Shown here in pieces: positions 1 through 8,264 of a stretch of 64,000 bases of DNA. The translations under genes and the position numbers were made by a program. Numbering within the stretch: position 1 is the first letter of the stretch; every line of letters begins with the position of its first letter. Source of the DNA: Sungkyunkwania multivorans (GTDB lineage Bacteria; Bacteroidota; Bacteroidia; Flavobacteriales; Flavobacteriaceae); contig NZ_JBHTJH010000004.1 in assembly GCF_042675645.1 (NCBI RefSeq), positions 868,001 to 932,000 of the forward strand, in the 5' to 3' direction. Under the pieces are notes generated by a model. That model did no database searches, was not told the DNA's origin, and saw only the letters and a list, made by a program, of their open reading frames with translations.

Positions 1-1846
1 TTTTTTTACCATTTCCCTTCCGACGTTTCTTTGGCACTGCAATTTCTTTGGTGCCATTTAAGTAATCTGCAGTGAGTGTATGATGTTTGATAAGTTCTTT
101 AAGATTGCCTTGGGAAATGATCTCTCCTCCATGTCTTCCGGCGCGAGGGCCAATATCGATAACATGGTCGGCCCGCTCGATCATATCCTTGTCATGCTCT
201 ACGACAATAACAGAATTGCCAATATCCCTGAGAGATTCCAAAGAATTGATCAACCGTTCATTATCTCTTTGATGGAGTCCAATGCTAGGTTCGTCCAAAA
301 TATAGAGCACCCCAACCAATTGCGAACCTATTTGCGTTGCTAACCTGATGCGCTGCGCTTCTCCGCCAGAAAGTGATTTGGAGCTTCTATTAAGCGAAAG
401 GTAAGTGAGCCCAACATCCAATAAAAACTGTAAACGAGCGTTGATCTCCTTCAAGATCTCCTCTGCAATTTTGAATTGTTTATTGGATAGCTTACTGGGT
501 ACTTCCTTAAACCAGCTTGAAAGTTCCACAATATCCATTTGTGCTAATTCGGCAATGCTCTTTTCATTCACTTTGAAATAAAGCGATTCCTTTCGCAATC
601 GGGATCCTTTACACTCTGGACAAAGTATCTTGTCCATATATTCTTTCGCCCAACGTTTCAGGGAGGTCGAATTCCCTTCTTTGTAGGTATGCTCTAGGAA
701 TGGTATGATACCGTCGTAATCGATCTTGTAATTTCGCGTAACACCTAAGGATTTAGATTCGATAGAGAATTGTTCCTTCCCACCATTCAAGATCATTTCT
801 AATGCCTCGGATGGAATCTCCTTTATTGGGTCGCTTAGCTTAAACTCAAAGCGCTCTGCGATCAATTCCATTTGTTTGAAGGCCCATGACTTCTTAAATT
901 CTCCCAAAGGGGCGATACCCCCATTCTTGATGGAAATGGCGGCGTTTGGGATGATCTTCTGATGATTTACCTGATGAACGCTACCTAACCCGTTACACTT
1001 GGGGCACATGCCTTTGGGTGAGTTGAACGAAAAGGTATTGGGTTCTGGATTTGGATAAGAGATACCACTTGACGGACACATCAAATTCCTACTAAAAAAT
1101 CGTGCTTGTGTACTCTCGTGTTCTAACACCATTAGAACATCATCGCCATGATACATGGCTGTGTTGATGGTTTCCATCAAGCGTTTTTCGATTTCATCTC
1201 CAGAATTTATCTGAAGTCTATCGATAACGATCTCAATATCATGGGTCTTATACCTGTCTACCTTCATTCCCTTTTCGATATCGAGGATCTCACCATCAAC
1301 TCTCACCTTTACAAAGCCTTGTTTTGAAATAGACTCGAAAAGTTCGCGATAATGACCTTTTCTCGATCGGACAATAGGAGAAAGGATATTGATCTTTTTT
1401 CCTTCAAAATCTTTGATGATCAATTCTTTGATCTGCTCGTCACTATAGCTCACCATCTTTTGACCGGTGTTATAGCTATAGGCATCGCTTGCTCGTGCAA
1501 AGAGCAATCTCAAAAAATCATAGATCTCAGTAATGGTCCCCACGGTAGAACGTGGGCTTTTTGAGGTGGTTTTTTGTTCTATGGCGATCACTGGCGAAAG
1601 ACCGTCGATCTTATCGACGTCGGGTCGCTCCATACCACCTAAGAATTGTCTGGCATAAGCTGAGAAGGTCTCTATATAGCGTCTTTGGCCTTCGGCGTAA
1701 ATAGTGTCAAAAGCTAATGAGGACTTACCGCTGCCCGAGAGCCCTGTGATCACTACTAATTTTTCGCGAGGAATAGTGACGTCGATATTCTTTAGATTAT
1801 GAACTCGGGCACCTTTTACCTCGATATTTTCTTCGTATTCGGTCAT
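1..1846 (-). CDS. uvrA: UvrABC excinuclease subunit A, N-terminal two thirds (runs off left edge)
   Basis: Damage-recognition ATPase of nucleotide excision repair; it works as a dimer with UvrB on DNA in the cytoplasm. About 615 codons are visible, from the start codon (MTEYEEN) to a C-terminal cut at the window edge. The family is usually about 930-950 residues, so the second ATPase half is missing only because of the window. Seen: Walker A GLSGSGKSS near residues 35-43, the EQKTTSKSPRSTVGT stretch, two CxxC zinc-binding pairs, an ABC signature LSGGEAQRIRLA, and the VVEHDKDMI block. It is transcribed away from the phosphodiesterase gene that follows. A TACTTTTG box 16 bases upstream of the start supports this start. 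Confidence 0.97.
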   Translation of the reverse strand, partial: MTEYEENIEVKGARVHNLKNIDVTIPREKLVVITGLSGSGKSSLAFDTIYAEGQRRYIETFSAYARQFLGGMERPDVDKIDGLSPVIAIEQKTTSKSPRSTVGTITEIYDFLRLLFARASDAYSYNTGQKMVSYSDEQIKELIIKDFEGKKINILSPIVRSRKGHYRELFESISKQGFVKVRVDGEILDIEKGMKVDRYKTHDIEIVIDRLQINSGDEIEKRLMETINTAMYHGDDVLMVLEHESTQARFFSRNLMCPSSGISYPNPEPNTFSFNSPKGMCPKCNGLGSVHQVNHQKIIPNAAISIKNGGIAPLGEFKKSWAFKQMELIAERFEFKLSDPIKEIPSEALEMILNGGKEQFSIESKSLGVTRNYKIDYDGIIPFLEHTYKEGNSTSLKRWAKEYMDKILCPECKGSRLRKESLYFKVNEKSIAELAQMDIVELSSWFKEVPSKLSNKQFKIAEEILKEINARLQFLLDVGLTYLSLNRSSKSLSGGEAQRIRLATQIGSQLVGVLYILDEPSIGLHQRDNERLINSLESLRDIGNSVIVVEHDKDMIERADHVIDIGPRAGRHGGEIISQGNLKELIKHHTLTADYLNGTKEIAVPKKRRKGNGKK

Positions 1847-1861
1847 AGTTTAGCAAAGCTG

Positions 1862-1869
1862 CAAAAGTA
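1862..1869 (-). promoter_or_regulatory. Probable -7 promoter element of uvrA
   Basis: On the minus strand this reads TACTTTTG, an exact match to the Bacteroidota -7 consensus TAnnTTTG. It lies about 15 bases upstream of the uvrA start. No clear TTG is present at the expected -33 spacing, so the call rests on the -7 box alone. Confidence 0.4.
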
Positions 1870-1955
1870 CGATTTTAAGCCTAAAAAAGGAAGGGACCTC
1901 CATAATGCTTGCTTATTCATAAAATACCCTTACCAATAGGGAGCATCAAACCGGA

Positions 1956-2453
1956 TCATACTCGTTTCTCCAATTCTATGATCTCTAGGTCACTTATTTT
2001 CTCCCCATCTATGGTAAATCGAAGCATGGTTCTCACTTTATGAAAGCCGTGCTTGCCACAAGCTCCCGGATTCATGTGTAAAAGATCCAGTTTCTTATCG
2101 AATATCACTTTCAAAATATGAGAATGCCCGCAGATGAACAGTTTTGGAGGATTCTTATGGATCTCCTCGCGGATTCGTCCATTATACTTATTGGGATAGC
2201 CACCGATATGGGTCATCCAAACATCGACCCCTTCGCAGAAAAAGCGATCGTTCTCGGGAAATTCCCTTCGCGCTTTGTCATCGTCGATGTTGCCGTACAC
2301 GGCTCTCAAAGGTTTTAGGGCCTTTAGGGTGTCTGTTACCTTTAGATCTCCGATGTCTCCTGCATGCCATACCTCATCCGCTTGAACAACGTATTTTAAG
2401 ATTTGTTTGTCGATATGACTATGGGTATCAGAAAGAAGAAGGATCTTTTTCAT
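1956..2453 (-). CDS. YfcE/MJ0936-family metallophosphodiesterase
   Basis: Small calcineurin-like phosphoesterase of 165 residues, the usual length for the YfcE/MJ0936 family. All metal-binding blocks are visible in order: SDTHSH near the N-terminus, HAGDIGD, GNIDD, THIGG, CGHSHI and NPGACG. Members hydrolyse phosphodiester bonds in vitro using two divalent metals; the physiological substrate is generally unknown and cannot be told here. There is no signal peptide, so it is cytoplasmic. The gene stands alone between uvrA (same strand) and the divergent YciO/TsaC-family gene. The start is the ATG at 2453, and the motif position right after it agrees with the family. Confidence 0.9.
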   Translation of the reverse strand: MKKILLLSDTHSHIDKQILKYVVQADEVWHAGDIGDLKVTDTLKALKPLRAVYGNIDDDKARREFPENDRFFCEGVDVWMTHIGGYPNKYNGRIREEIHKNPPKLFICGHSHILKVIFDKKLDLLHMNPGACGKHGFHKVRTMLRFTIDGEKISDLEIIELEKRV

Positions 2454-2570
2454 TGTAAGGATAAATTGTCGTCAAATATACTATGAATAGCGGATTCTGT
2501 GTGCCAACATTAGCTATCTTTGTCATTAAGATTATCTCTATATAGATATGAACTCTTTTAGATAGAAATA

Positions 2571-3194
2571 ATGGCCGAATTCATTAGAATATACGAGGAA
2601 AACCCAAATCCGAAGGAAATCGCTAGGGTAGTTAAGATTTTACGCGATGGAGGATTGGTCATATATCCAACAGATACAGTGTATGGTTTAGGGTGCGATA
2701 TAACAAAAACCAAATCGCTAGAGCGCATAGCGCGCATCAAAGGGGTCAAATTGGAAAAAGCCAATTTCTCTTTCATCTGTGCCGATTTGAGCAATATGTC
2801 GGACTACGTTAAACAAATAGATACCGCTACCTTTAAAATTTTAAAAAGGGCCTTACCAGGGCCATACACCTTTGTACTTCCCGGGAACAATGATCTACCA
2901 AAAGTGTTCAAAAAAAAGAAGACAGTTGGTATTAGAGTGCCGGATAATAATATCGCACGAATGCTAGTGAGGGAGTTGGGCAATCCAATCGTGTCGACCT
3001 CGATCTATGACGAAGATGAATTGCTGGAATACACCACCGACCCAGAACTAATTTTAGAAAAGTGGGAGAATTTAGTCGATGCGGTCGTGGATGGAGGTTA
3101 TGGAGACAACATTGCCTCAACAGTGATCGACCTTTCCAGCGATGAGCCTCAAGTGATCAGAGAAGGCAAGGGAGACGTTTCCGTTATCTACTGA
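2571..3194 (+). CDS. YciO/TsaC/Sua5-family protein (threonylcarbamoyl-AMP synthase fold)
   Basis: 207-residue YrdC-domain protein. The N-terminal PTDTVYGLGCDI motif forms the nucleotide pocket, and PGPYTFVL, GIRVPDN and VSTSI follow in family order, ending with VIREGKGD. TsaC/Sua5 enzymes make threonylcarbamoyl-AMP from threonine, bicarbonate and ATP for the t6A modification of ANN-decoding tRNAs. This sequence is more like the YciO branch: the RIKGVKLEKANFSFIC segment replaces the usual KxR...K basic motif region, and length matches E. coli YciO. The t6A role is therefore not certain; a second TsaC elsewhere in the genome would argue for a YciO assignment. It is followed directly by the terminator-bearing repeat array. 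Confidence 0.85.
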   Translation: MAEFIRIYEENPNPKEIARVVKILRDGGLVIYPTDTVYGLGCDITKTKSLERIARIKGVKLEKANFSFICADLSNMSDYVKQIDTATFKILKRALPGPYTFVLPGNNDLPKVFKKKKTVGIRVPDNNIARMLVRELGNPIVSTSIYDEDELLEYTTDPELILEKWENLVDAVVDGGYGDNIASTVIDLSSDEPQVIREGKGDVSVIY

Positions 3195-3395
3195 ATTCGG
3201 TGTCCTAATGACATCCAAATTAAAAGGTTGATAAATAGCCATATACAAAAAACAGCTTTTCCACTACAAGAATACCGAGTTTTACAACAACAATTTTCAA
3301 GACTGGGATAATGTCCCGTTCTTAGCCTTGGTTATTTGGTTATTGGTTATAAGTGCTACCGTTATTGTCCCAAATATAACAAGCACTACAATCTT

Positions 3396-3428
3396 AAAAG
3401 GCTCGCGCAGAAGTGCGGAGCCTTTTTT
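3396..3428 (+). terminator. Rho-independent terminator in repeat copy 1
   Basis: AAAAGGCTC pairs with GAGCCTTTT around a GCGC-AGAA-GTGC inner stem, followed by a T run. The A run on the 5' side makes it potentially bidirectional. It sits about 200 bases downstream of the YciO/TsaC-family gene. Confidence 0.85.
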
Positions 3429-3678
3429 CTTTTTCCAGACCTTCCAGGTCTCGGCTGCTGCCTCCATGGCGATGGTATGGGCGACGAGCATGCCAGTCAC
3501 AATTCTTTATCCTTCAAGCGCATAAGTACAACAACCTCTAGTTTCGACGACAAAAATGGCGAGTTGACAACAATAATTTTCAAGTAAGGGATAATGTCCC
3601 GTTCTTAGCCTTGGTTATTTGGTTATTGGTTATAAGTGCTACCGTTATTGTCCCAAATATAACAAGCACTACAATCTT

Positions 3679-3711
3679 AAAAGGCTCGCGCAGAAGTGCG
3701 GAGCCTTTTTT
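3679..3711 (+). terminator. Rho-independent terminator in repeat copy 2
   Basis: Identical hairpin to the one in copy 1, exactly 283 bases further on, followed by a T run. Confidence 0.85.
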
Positions 3712-3962
3712 CTTTTTACAGACCTTCCAGGTCTCGGCTGCTGCCTCCATGGCGATGGTAAGGGCGATGAGCATGCCAGTCACAATTCTTTATCCTTTAA
3801 GCGCATAAGTACAACAACCTCTAGTTTCGACGACAAAAATGGCGAGTTGACAACAATAATTTTCAAGTAAGGGATTATGTCCCGTTCTTAGCCTTGGTTA
3901 TTTGGTTATTGGTTATAAGTGCTACCGTTATTGTCCCAAATTATAACAAGCACTACAATCTT

Positions 3963-3996
3963 AAAAGGCTCGCGCAGAAGTGCGGAGCCTTTTTTC
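3963..3996 (+). terminator. Rho-independent terminator in repeat copy 3
   Basis: Third copy of the same hairpin and T run. It lies about 65 bases before the truA-family start, so truA must have its own promoter in the short stretch after it. Confidence 0.85.
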
Positions 3997-4062
3997 TTTA
4001 TAATATCTTTTGGTCTTTAGCCGTAGTTCTCCGCAAGAGTTAGTTTTATGTATTTTCGCTTT

Positions 4063-4848
4063 ATGAAGCAGCAACGCTACTATTACTTGATACGTATTCA
4101 ATATCTGGGGTTTCGTTTTCATGGTTGGCAAAAACAACCTACACACAAAACTGTGGAAGGGATGATCCAAAGAACGTTGAATTATGTGTTTGAAGGCAAC
4201 ATGAATTTTAAAATTTTGGGAGCAGGACGTACAGATGCCATGGTCTCGGCGACCCATGCCGCTTTTGAGTTATTCGTAGATCATCCCTTGGAAGATATTC
4301 CTGTGTTTATGGATCTATTCAATAAAAATTTGCCACCAGACATTCGTGCGACGGATATCAAGATGGTTGATGAACATTTTAATATCATTCAGCATGCGAA
4401 ACAAAAAGAATATGTCTATCTCTTTTCACATGGAAAAAAGAATCACCCGTTTGCCGCTCCTTTTATTGCAAATATTGTAGACACACTTAATATTGAACAA
4501 ATGAAGGCAGGGGCCAAACTTTTCGAAGGCACCCATAACTTCAAGGCCTACACGGTAAGACCTTCAAAAAAGACACAGTTTGAAAGAACTATCGATAGAT
4601 GTGAGATCTTGCCCAATGATTTGCATAGGGCGAGCTTTTTTCCAGATGAGAGTTTTGCCTTGCATGTTCATGGGGCCGGTTTCTTAAGGTATCAGATACG
4701 CATGATCGCAGGTGCGTTGATCGCGCTTGGGAAAGGAGAGCTGTCGCTGAACGATATCGAAAGGAGTTTACAAGCTAATAGCAATGTCAATTTGGAGTTT
4801 GTTGCTCCCGCCTCGGGACTTTCATTGAATAATTTAGAATTTGAGTGA
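4063..4848 (+). CDS. Divergent TruA-family tRNA pseudouridine synthase
   Basis: TruA-fold pseudouridine synthase. The canonical enzyme isomerises uridines 38-40 in the tRNA anticodon arm. Seen: RIQYLGFRFHGWQKQP, then GAGRTDAMVSATHAAFE with the catalytic Asp in RTD, then GTHNFKAYT and GAGFLRYQIRMIAGAL. The residues after the catalytic Asp are MVSA instead of the usual AGVHA, and the N-terminus is longer than in typical TruA. This suggests a paralogue whose target may differ. An ATG at 4048 is in frame, but the ATG at 4063 (MKQQRYYYLI) starts closer to the conserved first strand and is preferred. It ends 1 base before the convergent cysM stop. Confidence 0.85.
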   Translation: MKQQRYYYLIRIQYLGFRFHGWQKQPTHKTVEGMIQRTLNYVFEGNMNFKILGAGRTDAMVSATHAAFELFVDHPLEDIPVFMDLFNKNLPPDIRATDIKMVDEHFNIIQHAKQKEYVYLFSHGKKNHPFAAPFIANIVDTLNIEQMKAGAKLFEGTHNFKAYTVRPSKKTQFERTIDRCEILPNDLHRASFFPDESFALHVHGAGFLRYQIRMIAGALIALGKGELSLNDIERSLQANSNVNLEFVAPASGLSLNNLEFE

Positions 4849-4849
4849 A

Positions 4850-5728
4850 CTAGGCGAAAAGATCTGAAGATAGGTAGCGGTCACCGCGGTCACACACGAT
4901 CGAAACGATCACCCCAGACTCTAACTCACTCGCTAATCTTAGAGCAACAGTAGCGGCGCCCCCGCTGCTCATCCCAGAAAAGATACCTTCTTCCTTTGCC
5001 AAACGCTTCGCCATGATCGTAGCCTCTTCAGCACTTACTTCAAATATTCGATCCACTTTGTTGCTGTCAAAGATCTTTGGTAAATATTCTTTCGGCCATT
5101 TTCTTATACCAGGGATTTTAGATCCGTCGGTAGGTTGGGCTCCTATAATTTGAACATCTTTATTTTGCTCCTTTAGAAAAGTCGAAGTACCCATGATGGT
5201 CCCTGTTGTACCCATGGCTGATACAAAATGAGTAATGGTACCATTGGTATCTCTCCATATCTCGGGTCCAGTGGATTTGTAATGAGCTTTCCAATTATCA
5301 TCATTGGCAAACTGATTTAACATTACGAAGCCTTCATTGGTGACCTTTTCCTCTGCATAGTCTCTAGCCCCTTCGATACCTTCTGGATGCAGCGTCACTT
5401 TTGCTCCAAAAGCGCTCATAGTTTGTACACGCTCTTTGGTAGCGTTCTCTGGCATTACCAATTCTATACTTAGTCCAAAGATACCCGCGATCATTGCCAA
5501 AGCAATGCCTGTATTGCCACTAGTTGCTTCGATAAGTCGACTTTCTTTATCAATGTCTCCTCGCTCCAGTGCACTTTTGATCATATTGTATGCAGCACGA
5601 TCTTTGACACTACCGCCAGGATTGTTACCTTCTAACTTAAAGAGCAGTGTTACGTTGGGATTGGTGTTCAATTTTGTAGATCGTACCAAGGGAGTATTGC
5701 CGATTTGGTCTATGATGGTAGAATTCAT
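4850..5728 (-). CDS. cysM: Cysteine synthase B (O-acetylserine sulfhydrylase)
   Basis: PLP enzyme making cysteine from O-acetylserine and sulfide or thiosulfate. 292 residues, typical for CysM. Seen: IGNTPLV at the N-terminus, the PLP lysine in GGSVKDRAAY, the ATSGNTGIALA loop, the phosphate-binding GTTGTIMG, and GMSSGGAA near the C-terminus. The gene lies 6 bases downstream of the serine acetyltransferase gene on the same strand, so the two enzymes that convert serine to cysteine are co-transcribed. The R-K-W-P and D-R-I-F-E-V segments also match the CysM rather than the CysK branch. Confidence 0.95.
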   Translation of the reverse strand: MNSTIIDQIGNTPLVRSTKLNTNPNVTLLFKLEGNNPGGSVKDRAAYNMIKSALERGDIDKESRLIEATSGNTGIALAMIAGIFGLSIELVMPENATKERVQTMSAFGAKVTLHPEGIEGARDYAEEKVTNEGFVMLNQFANDDNWKAHYKSTGPEIWRDTNGTITHFVSAMGTTGTIMGTSTFLKEQNKDVQIIGAQPTDGSKIPGIRKWPKEYLPKIFDSNKVDRIFEVSAEEATIMAKRLAKEEGIFSGMSSGGAATVALRLASELESGVIVSIVCDRGDRYLSSDLFA

Positions 5729-5734
5729 TGCTCT

Positions 5735-6532
5735 TTAATCGTTGACTTGTGTTTTGATCTTTACCTCGGGATGATGTGTTACAATAGAATTGGCAGGTAC
5801 CGAGGAGATAAGCCATGCATTCCCTCCAATGATGCTATTGGCTCCTATAATCGTATCTCCGCCGAGTATCGTAGCATTCGCATAAATGGTAACGTTGTCT
5901 TCAACGGTGGGATGTCGCTTTATATTTTCCAGTTCTTTGGCAACGTAGAGCGCACCTAATGTTACCCCTTGGTATATCTTTACGTTATTCTTTATAACGG
6001 TCGTTTCACCTATGACCACTCCGGTCGCATGGTCGATAAAGAAGGATTCGCCGATCTGGGCACCTGGATTGATATCTACCCCAGTACGATGATGTGCAAA
6101 TTCGGTCATTAATCTTGGGATCAAAGGAAGACCTATCTTATATAATTCATGGGCCAACCTATATATGGCAATGGCAAAGAATCCTGGATATGAGAGATAG
6201 ACCTCTTCGATCGACTTTGCAGCAGGGTCACTTCGTGATATGGCGTTAGCATCAAGATTCAATTTCTTCAGGATCTCTGGTAGTGTCTCTAAATAGCGCT
6301 GCCATGTTTTGCCACAAGTATGGCGCTTGTCCCAGCAAGCAAGATCTGCGAGTTCGGTAAATTCTATTTCTAGACTGTCTATGTTATCAGCAACCGCAGT
6401 ATCAGCATCGAACAAGGTGTAGAAAAGTTTTTCAGTGAATTCTTCAGTCTTTGTTTTGAGCTTGAATCGCAGATGTGGACGTTCTTTCTGGTCTTGTATG
6501 TTTTTTATGATGTCCTTCTTTTCCATAACCAT
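5735..6532 (-). CDS. cysE: Serine O-acetyltransferase
   Basis: Makes O-acetylserine from serine and acetyl-CoA, the first committed step of cysteine synthesis. The 265-residue protein has an N-terminal helical domain followed by a left-handed beta-helix of hexapeptide repeats (from about residue 150). Seen: FAHHRTGVDINPGAQIGESFFIDH, with the catalytic His pair region, then GVVIGET, and later TIYANATILGG. The start is at 6532 or at a second ATG at 6526; no clear Shine-Dalgarno site decides. It is first in a two-gene unit with cysM. Confidence 0.93.
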   Translation of the reverse strand: MVMEKKDIIKNIQDQKERPHLRFKLKTKTEEFTEKLFYTLFDADTAVADNIDSLEIEFTELADLACWDKRHTCGKTWQRYLETLPEILKKLNLDANAISRSDPAAKSIEEVYLSYPGFFAIAIYRLAHELYKIGLPLIPRLMTEFAHHRTGVDINPGAQIGESFFIDHATGVVIGETTVIKNNVKIYQGVTLGALYVAKELENIKRHPTVEDNVTIYANATILGGDTIIGANSIIGGNAWLISSVPANSIVTHHPEVKIKTQVND

Positions 6533-6679
6533 TATTGGAGGCTGTTTATACGATACATAAAAGTAGAAATTATTGGGTTGTGTACCACGGCAAACTAGTT
6601 AAATAAAGGTGAAAATACAGATAGATTAGTTACAATTATAGTAACTTCCTTACCGATGTTCTAAAAAATAGCTTCAGGA

Positions 6680-6687
6680 TAAGTTTG
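6680..6687 (+). promoter_or_regulatory. Possible -7 promoter element of the DUF2461 gene
   Basis: TAAGTTTG, an exact TAnnTTTG match, sits 24 bases before the start codon at 6711. There is no good TTG at -33, so confidence is low. Confidence 0.35.
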
Positions 6688-6710
6688 TAATTCAAAACAA
6701 AATAAGACCA

Positions 6711-7391
6711 ATGAGTATGACCATACCAAAAAGAGCGCTTCAATTCTTCAAGGAGCTCCATAAAAACAATAATCGAGAATGGTTCGAGGTGAACAAGAAA
6801 GAGTTCAAAGAAATCGAAAAAGAGGTCAAAGCTTTTTATACATCCTTACACCATGCCTTGAACAAACATGATGAGATCGATCGCATGAAAATGTTCCGTA
6901 TTTATCGGGATGTCAGATTTTCAAAGGATAAGACACCTTATAAAACCCATTTCGGAGGAAGCTTTCATCGGATAAAGCCCAGACTCCGCGGTGGATACTA
7001 CCTGCATATTGCACCGGGTGCATCTTTTATAGCAGCCGGTTTCTGGGAACCACACAAAGATGACCTGTTCAGAATACGAAAAGAATTTGAAATGGACGAT
7101 GAGGAGATAAGAAAGATCATCAATGAAAAAAAATTCAAGCAGGTATGGGGTGAATTGAAGGGTGATGAAGTAAAGACAGCCCCCAAAGGTTTTAATAAAG
7201 AGCACGAAGCGATCGATCTGATCAAGAAAAAGCAATACATCTTCACGAAAGAATTTAGCGATAAAGAAGTCACTGGGAAAAACTTTATCAATGAGGTCGA
7301 CAGTGCCTTTAACGCCATTAGACCTTATTTCGATTACATGAGTGATGTTCTTACCACTGATCTTAACGGAGTTTCTCTAATCGATGAATAA
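6711..7391 (+). CDS. DUF2461 family protein
   Basis: 226-residue protein of the DUF2461/TIGR02453 family, found widely in Bacteroidota and of unknown biochemical function. Family landmarks seen: FFKELHKNNNREWFEVNK near the N-terminus, FRIYRDVRFSKDKTPYKTHFGG around residues 63-83, GGYYLHIAPG, and the acidic/basic C-terminal half with KGFNKEHEAIDLIKKKQY. There is no signal peptide or membrane segment, so it should be cytoplasmic. Start at 6711 or the in-frame ATG at 6717. Its stop is immediately followed by the SDR start, suggesting co-transcription. Confidence 0.88.
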   Translation: MSMTIPKRALQFFKELHKNNNREWFEVNKKEFKEIEKEVKAFYTSLHHALNKHDEIDRMKMFRIYRDVRFSKDKTPYKTHFGGSFHRIKPRLRGGYYLHIAPGASFIAAGFWEPHKDDLFRIRKEFEMDDEEIRKIINEKKFKQVWGELKGDEVKTAPKGFNKEHEAIDLIKKKQYIFTKEFSDKEVTGKNFINEVDSAFNAIRPYFDYMSDVLTTDLNGVSLIDE

Positions 7392-8099
7392 ATGATGAAT
7401 AGAAAAATTGCATTGGTAACTGGGGCCAATCGAGGTATTGGATTGGAAACAGTGAGACAACTGGCCTCAAACGGTATTCACACCATTCTTACCGCAAGAA
7501 ATGAAGCGAAAGGTCGCGAAACTGTAGCGTCATTAAAAGAAGAGGGCCTGTTGGTGGATTTTCAAAGGTTGGATGTGACCAACGAACAACAGGCCAAAGC
7601 AGTTGCCGCAGCAATCGAAAAGACCTATGGCGGATTGGACATACTTATTAATAACGCTGGAGTGTACCTCGATGAGTCTGAAAGCATTGACGAGGTGACC
7701 CCAAAAACATTTGAGGATACGCTTCATGTCAATCTATTTGGGCCATTCTATCTTATCCAGGCGCTATTGCCAATGATGAAAAAGAATAATTATGGGCGTA
7801 TTGTGAATATCTCCTCTGGCTACGGCTCAAATGCCGCACTACGAAGCGCCCAAGTAGGAAGCTACAAACTCTCTAAAAATGCATTGAATGGTATGACGCA
7901 ACTGTTCGCTGATGCCGTGAAGGACCTCAATATCAAAATAAATGCCGCAGACCCAGGTTGGGTGCATACCGAGATGGGAGGGAAGGCGGCGCCAAGAAGC
8001 CCTGAGCAAGCCGCAGAAGGTATTTTAAAACTAGCGCTACTGAAGGATGATGGCCCAAGCGGTCGTTTTTTCTTCGATGGAGAACCAAAGGAATGGTGA
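7392..8099 (+). CDS. Short-chain dehydrogenase/reductase (carbonyl-reductase-like)
   Basis: 235-residue classical SDR using NAD(P)H. Seen: the cofactor motif TGANRGIG at residues 9-16, NNAG after the third strand, a catalytic Ser in NISSGYG, and YKLSK as the YxxxK pair. The ADPGWVHTEMGG stretch after it resembles carbonyl reductase 1-like SDRs. Substrate unknown. It abuts the DUF2461 gene without a gap (TAA then ATGATG), so translation is probably coupled; a second ATG at 7395 is possible. Confidence 0.88.
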   Translation: MMNRKIALVTGANRGIGLETVRQLASNGIHTILTARNEAKGRETVASLKEEGLLVDFQRLDVTNEQQAKAVAAAIEKTYGGLDILINNAGVYLDESESIDEVTPKTFEDTLHVNLFGPFYLIQALLPMMKKNNYGRIVNISSGYGSNAALRSAQVGSYKLSKNALNGMTQLFADAVKDLNIKINAADPGWVHTEMGGKAAPRSPEQAAEGILKLALLKDDGPSGRFFFDGEPKEW

Positions 8100-8150
8100 A
8101 AGTAAGGGGCTACAAAGTTATAATTCCGATCTCCATATTTCGGTAAGAGA

Positions 8151-8197
8151 AATCTGTTAGAACGCAATGATCGGCCAACAGATTATCTTTTCTCTTT
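8151..8197. terminator. Possible terminator hairpin between convergent SDR genes
   Basis: AATCTGTT pairs with AACAGATT 18 bases later, followed by a T-rich tract. It sits between the two convergent SDR genes, where a terminator is expected. The long loop makes this a moderate call. Confidence 0.4.
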
Positions 8198-8264
8198 GGC
8201 GAGTCATAATGATCAAACTTTGTTTTTAACCCCTATTTACTAACGTCAATTATAGGCGAAACAT

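Larger units (their letters stand above)
3276..3999. repeat. Tandem array of a 283-bp unit (two full copies plus a partial third), each with a terminator hairpin
   Basis: The segment around GATAATGTCCCGTTCTTAGC recurs with an exact 283-bp period: gccttg is at 3325, 3608 and 3891. Copy 1 spans about 3276-3559, copy 2 about 3560-3842, and copy 3 about 3843-3999, where it stops just after its hairpin. Copies differ by a few substitutions, and copy 3 has one extra T in the run after GTCCCAAAT. Each unit holds a GGGA..TCCC mini-palindrome, a terminator hairpin and, in full copies, an AGACCTtccAGGTCT inverted repeat. The array lies between two same-strand genes. I see no convincing protein in it: minus-strand 67-codon ORFs in copies 1 and 2 run through the hairpin and break in copy 3. 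Confidence 0.95.

Noticed and set aside
3297..3783. 67-codon minus-strand ORFs in the 283-bp repeats as a small membrane protein family
   Set aside because: They run through the terminator hairpin, lack a start region of their own, and the frame is broken by an extra base in the third copy.
3276..3999. CRISPR array
   Set aside because: The unit is 283 bp with no short direct repeats and unique spacers. The 169-bp array at 46063 was rejected for the same reason.
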